From positions 51,213-115,212 of the forward strand of contig CAWFIB010000020.1 of assembly GCA_963815775.1 (NCBI GenBank): a stretch of DNA of 64,000 nucleotides. Direction: 5' to 3'. Every line of letters starts with the position of its first letter. Positions within the stretch are counted from its first letter, which is position 1. Positions 17,293-27,577 of this stretch are shown piece after piece. The translations under genes and the position numbers were made by a program. The DNA comes from CAVVDY01 sp963815775 (GTDB taxonomy: Bacteria > Acidobacteriota > Terriglobia > Terriglobales > Acidobacteriaceae). The notes under the pieces were generated by a model that was not told the origin of the DNA, searched no databases, and saw nothing but the letters and a program-made list of their open reading frames with translations.

Positions 17293-17377
17293 GAACTCAT
17301 TATACGTGAGCGGTCACGAATGTCAAGAGGAGGTCTTCTTGGCATATCCGTGAGCCATCACGCGCAATTGGCGTATT

Positions 17378-17470
17378 ATGGATCGGCTCAACACAGAAAA
17401 GTGGGTTCAAGTTGTTTTGGCACCCGTAGAAGGAAACTCCATTTGCACCATTTATCCCGGCTGCGACTAG
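17378..17470 (+). pseudogene. Remnant of an IS1-type transposase N-terminus
   Basis: A 30-residue frame, MDRLNTEKWVQVVLAPVEGN then SICTIYPGCD, resembles the start of IS1-family transposases (M-N-x-L-S-T-E-K-R-V-Q-V-x-A-A-L-V-E-G-N-S-I-R). The helix-turn-helix that should follow is missing and the frame stops. It lies between the accessory cassette and the end of glgC, suggesting transposition-related rearrangement here. Identification is by eye. Confidence 0.5.
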
Positions 17471-17503
17471 TATGTCCGGGCAGGACTAGACAAGCGAAAT
17501 CCC

Positions 17504-18757
17504 CTACTCCGGATCGAAATAATCCACCATCACCGGGTTCTCGAACAGCGAATAGTCGCGGGTCACCACGGTGATACCGCTTTCGGTGACGTGATACTTC
17601 TGCCGGTCCGCCTCGGTGTCGAAGCCGATGACCGTCCCTTCCGGAATATGCACGTCGCGGTCGATGATGGCGCGACGGACCTTGCAATGCCGGCCCACAT
17701 TGACGTGGGAGAACAGAATGCTGGAGTCCACTTCGCTATAAGAGTTCACGCGAACGTCGGGCGACAGCACGCTGCTGCTCACCGAGCCGCCCGAGACGAT
17801 GCATCCCGCCGACACTACCGAGTCGTGTGCCTGCCCCGTGCGCCCCGGATCGTTGAAGACAAATTTTGCCGGCGGATACTGGCGCTGGTGGGTGCGGATG
17901 GGCCACGCTTCGTCGTACAGATTGAACACCGGCGCTACCGATACCAGGTCCATGTTGGCTTCGTAATACGCCTCCAGGGTTCCCACGTCTCGCCAGTACA
18001 GCGCCTCCTTCTTGTTCTCATCGATGAAGTTGAAGGAGTAAACCTTGTAGTCGTCCAGCATCCCCGGCAGAATGTTGTGCCCGAAGTCGTGCTGCGAACT
18101 GGTATCTTCAGCGTCTTTGAGCAGCACAGGAATCAGCACGTCGGTGTTGAACATGTAAATCCCCATCGACGCCGAAACCATGTTGGGGTTGTACGGAGAG
18201 CGCAGTTCCGTCTCGACAGGCTTCTCCTGAAAGCCGATCACGCGGCCGTCGCGATCAATTTCCACCACCCCAAAATGCCGGGTCTCGGAAGGATCAATCA
18301 AAATCGTGGCAATGGTGACGTCGGCGCCGGAGTCGCGATGCTGGCGCGCCATCAGGCCGTAATTCATTTTGTAGATGTGGTCGCCCGACAGGATGAGCAC
18401 GTACTTGGGCTGCTCGGACCCGATGGAATAGATATTCTGATATACCGCGTCCGCTGTCCCCATGTACCAGTTTTCACTCACCCGCTTCATCGGCGGCAGT
18501 ATCTCGATAAACTCGCCGATCTCCCGCCCGTAGACGCTGCCCCAACCTTCGCGGATGTGGCGATTGAGCGACAGCGCCTTGTACTGGGTGAGGATGTAGA
18601 CCTTGCGCAGGTCGGAGTTCAGGCAATTGGAGAGCGTAATGTCAATGATGCGGTATATGCCGCCAAAGGTTACGGCGGGCTTGGCACGGTCACGGGTGAG
18701 GGGATACAGGCGCTCTCCAGCGCCGCCGGCCAGCAGGACTCCCAGAGTATCTCTCAT
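17504..18757 (-). CDS. glgC: Glucose-1-phosphate adenylyltransferase
   Basis: A 417-residue enzyme that makes ADP-glucose from glucose-1-phosphate and ATP, the committed step of bacterial glycogen synthesis. The N-terminal nucleotidyltransferase domain shows LLAGGAGERLYPLTRDRAKP, FGGIYRIIDITLSNCLNSDL, LSGDHIYKMNYG and FQEKPVE. The C-terminal left-handed beta-helix includes VSAGCIVSGGSVSSSVLSPD. Length matches the family. No other glycogen gene is adjacent. Confidence 0.97.
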   Translation of the reverse strand: MRDTLGVLLAGGAGERLYPLTRDRAKPAVTFGGIYRIIDITLSNCLNSDLRKVYILTQYKALSLNRHIREGWGSVYGREIGEFIEILPPMKRVSENWYMGTADAVYQNIYSIGSEQPKYVLILSGDHIYKMNYGLMARQHRDSGADVTIATILIDPSETRHFGVVEIDRDGRVIGFQEKPVETELRSPYNPNMVSASMGIYMFNTDVLIPVLLKDAEDTSSQHDFGHNILPGMLDDYKVYSFNFIDENKKEALYWRDVGTLEAYYEANMDLVSVAPVFNLYDEAWPIRTHQRQYPPAKFVFNDPGRTGQAHDSVVSAGCIVSGGSVSSSVLSPDVRVNSYSEVDSSILFSHVNVGRHCKVRRAIIDRDVHIPEGTVIGFDTEADRQKYHVTESGITVVTRDYSLFENPVMVDYFDPE

Positions 18758-18881
18758 TGATCGGTCCGAGTTACAAGCCTAATCGGCTTGGAAAAAATTC
18801 TAAAATCATGGACCACAAAATCCCGGTGGAAGCAGCACGGTCTGAACAGAAGCTGCCACGGGCGGAGTGCAGCCTGCGCCG

Positions 18882-19154
18882 TTAATGATTATCTTCGACG
18901 CTGATGCGCAGGGACTTCAGGAATTTCGCATCCTGGCCGGTAAGCTCGAATTGTGGCGACTTGTAACCGGCTGCAGCAGGCTCGTCGTCTTCGTCCCGCT
19001 GATTGAAGCCGATCGTCGCCTCCAGCACCAGAAACACGTCATAGCCGCCGGCCTTGATGCGCGAGATCACCTCGGCGATTTCTTCCGAATCCGAGATCGA
19101 CTGATTGATCGCCTCGCCCAGATCTCTCATCATGTTTTTTAGTTTTGCGTCCAC
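18882..19154 (-). CDS. Hypothetical acidic protein
   Basis: About 90 residues, soluble and acidic. The N-terminal half is helical (LKNMMRDLGEAINQSISDSE, EEIAEVISRIKAGGYDVFLV) and the C-terminal half reads TGQDAKFLKSLRISVEDNH. The GTG at 19154 gives a start at VDAKLKN; an ATG nine codons earlier is also open. I recognise no named domain. It lies upstream of a divergent membrane protein gene and is not clearly in an operon. Confidence 0.6.
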   Translation of the reverse strand: MDAKLKNMMRDLGEAINQSISDSEEIAEVISRIKAGGYDVFLVLEATIGFNQRDEDDEPAAAGYKSPQFELTGQDAKFLKSLRISVEDNH

Positions 19155-19318
19155 GTTGCACCCAAATCCGCCGGCCGGCACGCACGAACAGCCATCTCAA
19201 GCCCCGGCTCTTTGGTTCGATGCCATGATCCCGACCGGGGTTTCGCAGCCTACCAGACTTATGCGCCGCGACAGGCCTCTCTCCTACCGCTGCTAGAATA
19301 CGCTTAGCGCAAAACGCC

Positions 19319-19678
19319 GTGCAAAGCGAGAAAAATCCAATCACCACGCATGATTTTGGCACTCGCGGTCGCGCCCTGTTGCGAATCACCGGGCGCCGCG
19401 CCGGCGAAAATCGCTGGCTTCGGGCCTTCTACCGCGCCGGTGGAGTCACCGCGCGCAGCACCGGCCGAGTGGCGCGCGTTTTGTGGCTGGAAGTGACCGG
19501 GTTCCTCTTTCTCTGCCTGGCGGTGGTGGGGGCGGGAGCCGCGTTTCGCGAGTACGCTCGCTATAGTCGAGGCCAGGCGGGGATCGGCAAAGTCATTGTC
19601 GCGGCCCTCTTCGCCCTGTTGTTCCTTTACTTTGGGGTGAATTCGTTCTGGCGCGCGCGCAAGCCGGCAGGAAAGTAG
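19319..19678 (+). CDS. Small bitopic or two-pass membrane protein
   Basis: A 119-residue protein with a basic N-terminal half (RGRALLRITGRRAGENRWLR) and two hydrophobic segments, about 56-76 (WLEVTGFLFLCLAVVGAGAA) and 90-108 (VIVAALFALLFLYFGVNSFW). The positive-inside rule puts the N-terminus in the cytoplasm. A similar frame exists on the opposite strand, but this one has the plausible composition. No named family was recognised. Confidence 0.65.
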   Translation: MQSEKNPITTHDFGTRGRALLRITGRRAGENRWLRAFYRAGGVTARSTGRVARVLWLEVTGFLFLCLAVVGAGAAFREYARYSRGQAGIGKVIVAALFALLFLYFGVNSFWRARKPAGK

Positions 19679-19789
19679 CGGGCGCCGCAAGCACCCCTCC
19701 CATGTGTGACCGTCCTCACACGGCGATGGCGGCGCGACAGTCGATAATGAGCACTTAAGCTTCACCATCTTTCACTTGGGGCCGCAGCC

Positions 19790-21415
<1,626 letters not shown>

Positions 21416-21423
21416 AGAGACGC

Positions 21424-21460
21424 CGCTGTTCGCTATTCGCTCTTCGCCATTCGCAAAACC
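21424..21460. repeat. Heptamer array (CGCTNTT)n
   Basis: Four consecutive 7-bp units, CGCTGTT, CGCTATT, CGCTCTT and CGCCATT, lie just after the mutase stop codon. Similar 7-bp-period arrays with other unit sequences occur at many other gaps in the window. Confidence 0.7.
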
Positions 21461-21674
21461 ATAGTTGTTGTCCTGAGCGAGAAGTCCATAACTTGTACGC
21501 TGTAAGCTGCCTCGTTGCAGACATAAGCAATTCGACTAGCTAGGGCTAATGTGGCTTGTTATGTCCGAGCTGGCGCTAGAACTTTTTCAGCGGCTAAGTG
21601 CGGCCGAGGAAATTTACGGTTTGATAGGTCAGTCCGAAGATGTTCACTTCGACCGCGTGTTCGCGACGAACCCA

Positions 21675-21763
21675 GTCCCGCTCTGCGGGACGAAAGAGCT
21701 TAGCCCAGCCTTTCAAGGCTGGGTACAAGTCCCCAATAGAGGCAGAGTCCCGTAGGGACGACA
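21675..21763. repeat. Left REP pair flanking the RAYT remnant
   Basis: Two palindromic elements. The first (21675-21724) has a GTCCCGC...GCGGGAC hairpin, then AGAGCTTAGCCCAGC and a CCAGCC/GGCTGG hairpin. The second (21747-21763) is TCCCGTAGGGACGACAG. Both recur inverted on the right side at 22308-22391, so the transposase remnant lies inside nested inverted repeats. Confidence 0.7.
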
Positions 21764-22238
21764 GGCTTCCTTATCCGAACACAAACGCTCGTCGTAGGGA
21801 ATGCCCGATTTCTTCAGGAGCGACAGAAATTCTTGTTCGAAGCTCCACTTCTTGTGATGCTCCTCTTGGCGGTCGATGTAATCGATCACCTTCTGTCGTT
21901 GCGATGGGCTGACGCTGAACCCACTATATCCTTCCTGCCACGCAAAGCACGCCCCCATCTCGTTGAGCCATTTCGAAGTATTTCCCTTGATTTCCTGCAT
22001 GGCTTTGGCTAGTGCCAGTGTAGGCGGCTCTGAGATCAACAGGTGGAATGATAAGAAGTGGAAATAGAGGAAAAAAGGGGGTTGTGGCGGTTCCGCCGGC
22101 AGCCAGTAAAGGAATGTCCTTCTGGCGCGCGATCCCGCCTACGTACTGCCAGAGCCTCTTCGGATCGGCGATGAGATTGGCGCGGTTCTTGGTGCTGAAC
22201 ACGCAATGCACGAGGTTGCACGTGTAAGTGTGCGACAT
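21713..22238 (-). pseudogene. REP-associated tyrosine transposase (RAYT, IS200/IS605-like), frameshifted
   Basis: The N-terminal part MSHTYTCNLVHCVFSTKNRA, then LIADPKRLWQYVGGIARQKD, is the start of a Y1_Tnp/RAYT transposase. The C-terminal part (PPTLALAKAMQEIKGNTSKW, then ACFAWQEGYSGFSVS with the catalytic-region Tyr) continues in another frame. Around 22040-22090 the expected HxH metal-binding segment after LLAAGGTA is replaced by a pyrimidine-rich stretch. The gene is therefore inactive. Inverted REP elements flank it, as in functional RAYT/REP loci. Confidence 0.8.
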
Positions 22239-22307
22239 GAAGCGACGATATCCAATCACGTGGCGTTAGGGCTGTGATCGTCAGCACGCCGCGATGTGCG
22301 CTTCTGT

Positions 22308-22391
22308 CATCCCTACGGGACTTGGGATCTATTCGGGAACGTTTACCCAGCGTTGAAAACGCTGGGCTAAGCTCTTCCGTCCCTGCGGGAC
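22308..22391. repeat. Right REP pair flanking the RAYT remnant
   Basis: Reverse-complement partners of the left elements: CATCCCTACGGGACTT (22308 onward) matches 21747-21763, and CCCAGCGTTGAAAACGCTGG followed by GCTAAGCTCTTCCGTCCC (22345-22391) matches 21675-21724. The shared core AGAGCTTAGCCCAGC is identical in both copies. Confidence 0.7.
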
Positions 22392-22503
22392 TTCAATCCC
22401 ATGAAAAGCAGCGGCGCACCAGCCTGGTTCGCGACAATCAAACGGATCTAGTCAATGTGGTTCCGAGCCGCAAACAATCCACGAACCCACTAATCTCTAT
22501 CCA

Positions 22504-22941
22504 CTATTCACAGATTTCCCGGCACAGCGCTCCCAGCTTTTTCTGCTCACCGGGACTGAGCGCTTCCAGCGCAATCGTGATCGCGGTGGCGTGCGCAGGA
22601 AAAATCTCACTGATCAGCTTCTTCCCCTTGCCCGTCAGCGACAAGATCGAGACGCGGGCATCTTCCGGGCTCACCTTGCGGCCTACTAGCCCCTGTTTTT
22701 CCAAATTTCCCGCGACCATCGTCAGGTTGCCGCCGGTGGTGAGGATCTTCTGGGCAATCTCGCTCAGCGACATGGGGCCAAGGTGATACAGCGCCTCCAG
22801 CACCGCGAATTGTGTCAGCGTCAGACCGGTACCGTCGAGCTGGCGCGCCGCGTGTCCTCGCAGCGTGTTCGCCGCCCGCATGATGCGGCCATACGTCAGC
22901 AGTGCCAGCCGTCGCCGGGCTTTGGGAGAATCGCTAGCCAT
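22504..22941 (-). CDS. MarR family transcriptional regulator
   Basis: About 145 residues from the ATG at 22941 (an earlier ATG at 22998 is also open). It contains a MarR winged helix: LTLTQFAVLEALYHLGPMSL and SEIAQKILTTGGNLTMVAGN form the helix-turn-helix, and GLVGRKVSPEDARVSILSLT the wing. MarR proteins repress nearby genes and release DNA on binding small phenolic or oxidant ligands. No co-directional target is adjacent, so its regulon is unknown. Confidence 0.92.
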   Translation of the reverse strand: MASDSPKARRRLALLTYGRIMRAANTLRGHAARQLDGTGLTLTQFAVLEALYHLGPMSLSEIAQKILTTGGNLTMVAGNLEKQGLVGRKVSPEDARVSILSLTGKGKKLISEIFPAHATAITIALEALSPGEQKKLGALCREICE

Positions 22942-23030
22942 CAGGCCGGATGATACTACGACGTTGAAGTGTCGTTCGCGAGATGTAGCATTCGACACAA
23001 CACGAAGTTGCTCTTGAAGAACAATTCAAG

Positions 23031-23164
23031 CCCAGCGCGGAAGCGCTGAGAGAAGGGCCATAAAAGAATGATGAGCCGGTTTCAACCGGCGACAGTTGTT
23101 ATGTCGCCCCTGAACGGGCCCGGGAATCCTGAAGCGTGCCATTATCCCAGCGCTTCCGCGCTGG
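23031..23164. repeat. Paired REP palindromes
   Basis: Two inverted copies of CCCAGCGCGGAAGCGCT-type palindromes (23031-23049 and 23146-23164) bracket about 100 nt that contain two further palindromes (GCCGGTTTCAACCGGC and a CGGGCCCG-type element). The CCCAGC start is shared with the REP elements around the RAYT remnant, so this is probably a REPIN of the same family. Confidence 0.6.
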
Positions 23165-23269
23165 ATTGGAATTGTCCAGGGACTTCGCGTACTCCTAGCC
23201 TGGGCTTTTCCTTATCAACCCGCGGCGTCAACTGTCCCACGATGAGCGCACAACCTCGTTCAGGCGAAA

Positions 23270-24151
23270 CTACTTCAACCCCGCATTTTCCGCCGCCAGC
23301 TTCGCCGTGGCGCTCCAGTCCAGCTCTTCCATACCACGGCTGATGGCTGTCAGCACATGATCGCGGATGACGCTGGCAAACGGTAGCGGCACGTCGACCG
23401 ATTCGGCCGCTGCCAAGGCCAGTTTTACGTCTTTTAATCCCAGGCGCAGCTTGAATCCCGGCGGCGAATAGCGCTCATCGGCAATGAGGCCGCCGTAGGT
23501 CTTGAAGATGGGAGCGTCGAACAACGAGCTAGTCAGAAAATCGACGAACTGATGCGGATCGATGCCGTACTTGCGCGTCAGCGCGACCGCCTCGCCCAAC
23601 GACTCAACGATCGAGGCAATCAGAAAATTGCCGCTGAGCTTGACCACGTTGGCCATCTCCGCCTGGTCGCCCATCACAAAGACCCGCTGTCCCAATGCTT
23701 CCAGAACCGGACGGCACTGTTCAATGACCTCAGGCTTTCCCGCCGCGAGCACGAACAGCTTACCGGCTTCCGCCGCTTCCGGCCGCCCGAACACTGGCGC
23801 TGCCACATACCCTTGGCCGCGCTGCGAGTGCTCTTTCGCCAGGCGCTCGGAGAGCGCCACGCTGATCGTGCTGGAAGAAATATGTGCCGCCTTCTGCGGC
23901 AACGCCTCAATCAGCCCGTCCCCACCGAAGACGGTAGACTCCACCGCGCGGTCATCGGCCTGCATGGTGATGGCGATCTCCGCCTCGCGCGCCGCTGCTG
24001 CGGGGGACGCCGCCACCCTCGCTCCATCGGCGCGTAGCGGCTCTGCCTTCGAGCTTGTGCGGTTCCATGCCGTGACTTCATGGCCGGCCTTCAACAGATG
24101 CCGTGCCATGTGTAAGCCCATGTTGCCCAGTCCCAGAAATGCAACTTTCAT
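23270..24151 (-). CDS. NAD(P)-dependent 3-hydroxyisobutyrate dehydrogenase-family oxidoreductase
   Basis: A 293-residue beta-hydroxyacid dehydrogenase. The N-terminus MKVAFLGLGNMGLHMARHLL carries the GxGxxG-type dinucleotide loop, then WNRTSSKAE (the residue after the second strand suggests NADP preference). The substrate-binding signature region is YVAAPVFGRPEAAEAGKLFV and the catalytic Lys lies in VVKLSGNFLIASIVESLGEA. Family members reduce or oxidise 3-hydroxy acids or succinic semialdehyde (GlyR/GHBDH type). The substrate is not determined. Confidence 0.93.
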   Translation of the reverse strand: MKVAFLGLGNMGLHMARHLLKAGHEVTAWNRTSSKAEPLRADGARVAASPAAAAREAEIAITMQADDRAVESTVFGGDGLIEALPQKAAHISSSTISVALSERLAKEHSQRGQGYVAAPVFGRPEAAEAGKLFVLAAGKPEVIEQCRPVLEALGQRVFVMGDQAEMANVVKLSGNFLIASIVESLGEAVALTRKYGIDPHQFVDFLTSSLFDAPIFKTYGGLIADERYSPPGFKLRLGLKDVKLALAAAESVDVPLPFASVIRDHVLTAISRGMEELDWSATAKLAAENAGLK

Positions 24152-24539
24152 ATCGCTCCTTAGTGGAGGCTATCGACCACTATGGATGCGTGGCATCGCC
24201 GGAGCGACGCATCCGGGCCGCCGCGGACCCTGCTCGCAAGATTTGTGAGGCGTTTCTTTCGCACTTGGATGCAAACAGCAGGGTTTGACCAGAAGGCCCG
24301 CCGCGCTTGCAGTTCATCAGTTTGTAAAGTTGTTGAAGACGCCGGCCCAAACGTGAAAATGAAGGTTCGGCACGTCAAAATTAATAACTCTTTGATTTTG
24401 GATATAATCCACGCACGGCAGAATGTACATATAGAGTAGCGGGTGAGGCGCAGCTTCGAACCAGAAGCACGATTGGAAAGCGGTGCCTGCCCCCGATGCA
24501 GTGCAGGTTTGAATACGACGCAGTCCCAACGGTGCTGAT
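24152..24539. other. Non-coding gap between divergent genes
   Basis: No supported gene. Between about 24376 and 24440 the composition is AT-rich, with a TATAAT-like box at 24403-24408, so a promoter for the rightward PHP gene is plausible. The putative -35 box is not convincing. Confidence 0.4.
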
Positions 24540-25748
24540 TTGAGTCAGACGCAGATTCACCGACAGACAGGCGAACTTCGCTCACTACCCGGATTCCGCA
24601 CAGCTTTCTCGCTGCATAGCCACACGCAGCACTCCAAAGAGAACCTGGCCTTTCTGCCCCAATACATCGACTACCACAGCATTCCTGTGGTGGGACCGCT
24701 CTTCCACAAGGAGATGCAAAAGTACCGGCAGAACTCCGGGGGAAAGACCATCGATTTCAGCAAAGCTTATTGGACGCCCCCGATGTCGCCCGCCATGGTT
24801 CTTGAGTCCGAGACGCGGCAGATCGAGGACAAGCTGGGGCTCAGGTCCTTCGTTTCGATCACCGACCACGACACCATTGCCGGCCCCCTAGGACTTCAGC
24901 CCAAAGCCAATGGCAAGCTGATTCCCATCTCGGTGGAGTGGAGCATTCCGTTCCGCGGCAATTGTTTTCATGTCGGCATTCATCATCTCGACCCCGCGTG
25001 TGCGGTCGAGATCATGGACGACCTTGCGCGCTACACCGCCGAGCCACAGGAAGACCGCTTGTGCGACTTGTTCAAGTTGCTCGATAGCAATCACGACACC
25101 CTGATCATCCTGAACCATCCCTGCTGCAACTTCGTGAAAGTGGGTGCCACGCAACACTGGGCCACCTTGCAGCAGTTCCTTGAGATGTGCCGGCCCTGGA
25201 TCCATGCCGTGGAAGTCAATGGCATGCGGCCCTGGAACGAGAACCAGAAGGTTCCGCCCTTGGCCGAAGCCTGGGACCTGCCCATCATTTGCGGCGGTGA
25301 TCGCCACGGCTGTCGCCCGAACACCATGCTGAATTTGTCCCAGGCTGAGACCTGGGGCGAGTTCGTGGATGACGTGCGCAACGGACGCCCGTTTACCGTG
25401 CTGGTCACACCTGCCTACGAAGAGCCGGTGCGCTTCCGCGAGCTGGCGACTGCTGGAGATGTGCTGCGACGCTATCCGCACTTCCCCTATGGCCGGCGCC
25501 GTTTTACCGATCGCATCTGGGCCGACGTGGACGGCTATAGCTGGCATCCGCTGTCGTTCTACCTGGATGGTGGCCGGGGCACGCCGCTCTGGTTGCGCCC
25601 GATTGTCGGGACGGTGATCTTCCTGTCCGGCGACCCGGTCCGTTCCTTATTGCGCAGGATTTTTTCGGCGCCGGGTGAATACGATCGCCACACCGCGGAG
25701 CTGCGTCCCGAGTTCGCCAGCCTGGCCACCAGCCTGAACGGAGATTAG
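24540..25748 (+). CDS. PHP-superfamily metallohydrolase-like protein
   Basis: A 402-residue protein with the scattered metal ligands of a PHP domain: SLHSHTQHS near residue 24, FVSITDHDTIAG near 104, LIILNHPCCNF near 180, and IICGGDRHGCR near 255. PHP proteins are phosphoesterases, including polymerase exonucleases and small phosphatases. The C-terminal 110 residues include a possible hydrophobic segment (WLRPIVGTVIFLSG). The start is a TTG with no strong ribosome binding site, so the exact N-terminus is uncertain. A glycosyltransferase gene follows after 59 nt and is probably co-transcribed. Confidence 0.8.
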   Translation: MSQTQIHRQTGELRSLPGFRTAFSLHSHTQHSKENLAFLPQYIDYHSIPVVGPLFHKEMQKYRQNSGGKTIDFSKAYWTPPMSPAMVLESETRQIEDKLGLRSFVSITDHDTIAGPLGLQPKANGKLIPISVEWSIPFRGNCFHVGIHHLDPACAVEIMDDLARYTAEPQEDRLCDLFKLLDSNHDTLIILNHPCCNFVKVGATQHWATLQQFLEMCRPWIHAVEVNGMRPWNENQKVPPLAEAWDLPIICGGDRHGCRPNTMLNLSQAETWGEFVDDVRNGRPFTVLVTPAYEEPVRFRELATAGDVLRRYPHFPYGRRRFTDRIWADVDGYSWHPLSFYLDGGRGTPLWLRPIVGTVIFLSGDPVRSLLRRIFSAPGEYDRHTAELRPEFASLATSLNGD

Positions 25749-25807
25749 GCCAGGTTCGTTGCAGCCCAAGGCCGTCGAGCCTGAATTCATACGACTCGAG
25801 TCATCCT

Positions 25808-27118
25808 TTGAACCAGAACGATTTCTCTGCGCGCAATCCCGAGAGCCATGACAGGCCGTTGCGCATCGCCCTCTTCACCGAAACCTTTCTTCCCAAGATC
25901 GACGGCGTTGTCACCCGGCTTTGCCAGACCATTCGCCACCTCGTCCTGTTTGGTTACGAGGTGCTGGTCATCGCTCCCGATGGCGGTCTGACAGAGTATG
26001 AGGGCGCGCGCGTTCATGGGGTGCGCGGCTTTTCCTTTCCCCTGTATCCGGATATTAAGCTGGCAATCCCGCGGCCCTCGATTGGGAAGGCGCTGGCCGA
26101 CTTCCAGCCCGACCTCATTCACGCTATACATCCCGTGGTTCTGGGCGCCTCGGCCTTCCACTACAGCAAGGTGCATAGCGTGCCGCTGGTGGTCTCGTAC
26201 CACGCGCAGCTCGACAAATATCTGCACTATTACGGCTTCGGCAAGTTGGAGCCGCTCTTCTGGAAGGGAACACGTTCTGCCTACAACGGATCGGACCTGG
26301 TGCTGGCCACCTCGCAAGCCATGACCGATCTGCTGCGGCAACAGGGTCTGAAGCGTGTCGGAACCTGGCAAAAGGGCGTGGATACCGAGGCCTTCACTCC
26401 CGATAAAGCTTCGCCCGAAATGCGCGACCGCCTCACCCAAGGCCATCCTGAAGACAAGCTGATGGTTTACATCGGTCGGCTCTCGGCGGAGAAAGGCATC
26501 GAAGCTTGCCGTCCCGTATTGCAAGCCATACCGGGACTGCGCCTGGCGCTGGTGGGCGATGGCCCGCATCGCGAGAAGCTGAAGGAATATTTTGCCGGCA
26601 CGCCGACCTGCTTCCCTGGCTTTCTCCGCGGCCCGGAACTTGCCGCCGCCTATGCCTCGGCCGACATCTTCTTCATGGCTTCGCGCACCGAAACCCTCGG
26701 GCTGGTCGTGATCGAGGCGATGGCCGCCGGCTGCGCCGTGGTCGCAGCTAACGAGGGAGGCATTCCCGACATCGTGCGCGACGGCGTCACCGGGCACCTC
26801 TTTAAGGGTGGCGACATTGAGAGCGCAATCGCAGCCGTTCGCCGCCTAATCACCGATGACGTGCACCGCGAACACATGTCCCGTGAAGCGCGTCTCGATG
26901 CTGAGAAATGGAGTTGGGCAGCGGCTACGCGGCAGCTTGAGGGCTTCTACCGCGACGTGATGAGCCGGGAGCAGGAATTGTCCCACCGCATTGCTGCCTT
27001 CAGCCGCGAGACTGCGTCGGAAGCGCAGATCTGCGGCGAGCTCGACATCTCCAAAGCGACCTTCCGCCGGCAGATGCGGCTGCGCGCCTCGCGCCAGTTG
27101 AGCGGGCAGAATGCCTAG
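25808..27118 (+). CDS. GT4-type glycosyltransferase with a C-terminal HTH-like tail
   Basis: A 436-residue retaining glycosyltransferase of the GT-B fold. The N-terminus RIALFTETFLPKIDGVVTRL matches the sulfoquinovosyl- or mannosyltransferase branch of GT4. The C-terminal domain includes YIGRLSAEKGIEACRPVL and the E-x7-E motif in SRTETLGLVVIEAMAAGCAV. The last 40 residues (ASEAQICGELDISKATFRRQ) look like an added helix-turn-helix. Start is a TTG at 25808. Lipid or glycan acceptor is unknown. Confidence 0.9.
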   Translation: MNQNDFSARNPESHDRPLRIALFTETFLPKIDGVVTRLCQTIRHLVLFGYEVLVIAPDGGLTEYEGARVHGVRGFSFPLYPDIKLAIPRPSIGKALADFQPDLIHAIHPVVLGASAFHYSKVHSVPLVVSYHAQLDKYLHYYGFGKLEPLFWKGTRSAYNGSDLVLATSQAMTDLLRQQGLKRVGTWQKGVDTEAFTPDKASPEMRDRLTQGHPEDKLMVYIGRLSAEKGIEACRPVLQAIPGLRLALVGDGPHREKLKEYFAGTPTCFPGFLRGPELAAAYASADIFFMASRTETLGLVVIEAMAAGCAVVAANEGGIPDIVRDGVTGHLFKGGDIESAIAAVRRLITDDVHREHMSREARLDAEKWSWAAATRQLEGFYRDVMSREQELSHRIAAFSRETASEAQICGELDISKATFRRQMRLRASRQLSGQNA

Positions 27119-27220
27119 GGGGCGCACTGGTCTGTGCGAAACGCGGCCGAAGAAAATCAGCGCCACATCAGAGCGCGACGTCGCAACATGGGTTATCTGG
27201 AAGCTTGCGGCGGGCCAAGT

Positions 27221-27574
27221 TTAGGGCCTGCTGCTTATCCGTACTCGTCCTGGTTCCGTCACCATAAACCTTCCTTCCAGACTTGAGCCCAATTTGGAGA
27301 TTGCCTCGACTACGGTCGCGGCCTTGGCTTGACGCGCCCGATTCGGAAACCTGACCAGGATTACTCCGGGGGACGAGCGCCCTCGCGCGTAAACCAACTC
27401 GCCAAAATCGCGGTCCTCTGTGATGAGCACGCGCCTCTCTTTCACGGCACGTTCCAGCACTTGGTCATCGGTAGCACCGCTTGCGACTTCAGCAATGGCA
27501 AGCACATCGTGACCGGCTTCACGCAATGCTCTTATTACCGGCATGGCGCAGCTCTCGTCCGCGACGAAGTTCAT
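27221..27574 (-). CDS. DUF5615 PIN-like toxin
   Basis: A 117-residue protein beginning MNFVADESCAMPVIRALREA, with the N-terminal Asp-Glu pair, then LITEDRDFGELVYARGR, the second acidic cluster typical of the PIN-like DUF5615 family. These are predicted RNases acting as toxins with DUF433 antitoxins. The ATG lies 3 nt after the stop of the DUF433 reading frame upstream, so the two genes are coupled. The toxin frame itself is intact although the antitoxin is frameshifted. Confidence 0.85.
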   Translation of the reverse strand: MNFVADESCAMPVIRALREAGHDVLAIAEVASGATDDQVLERAVKERRVLITEDRDFGELVYARGRSSPGVILVRFPNRARQAKAATVVEAISKLGSSLEGRFMVTEPGRVRISSRP

Positions 27575-27577
27575 CTG

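Noticed and set aside
17591..18760. 389-residue open frame opposite glgC
   Set aside because: Antisense shadow; the minus-strand frame is an unambiguous GlgC.
19304..19768. 154-residue frame opposite the membrane protein at 19319
   Set aside because: The plus-strand product has clear membrane segments; the minus one has no pattern.
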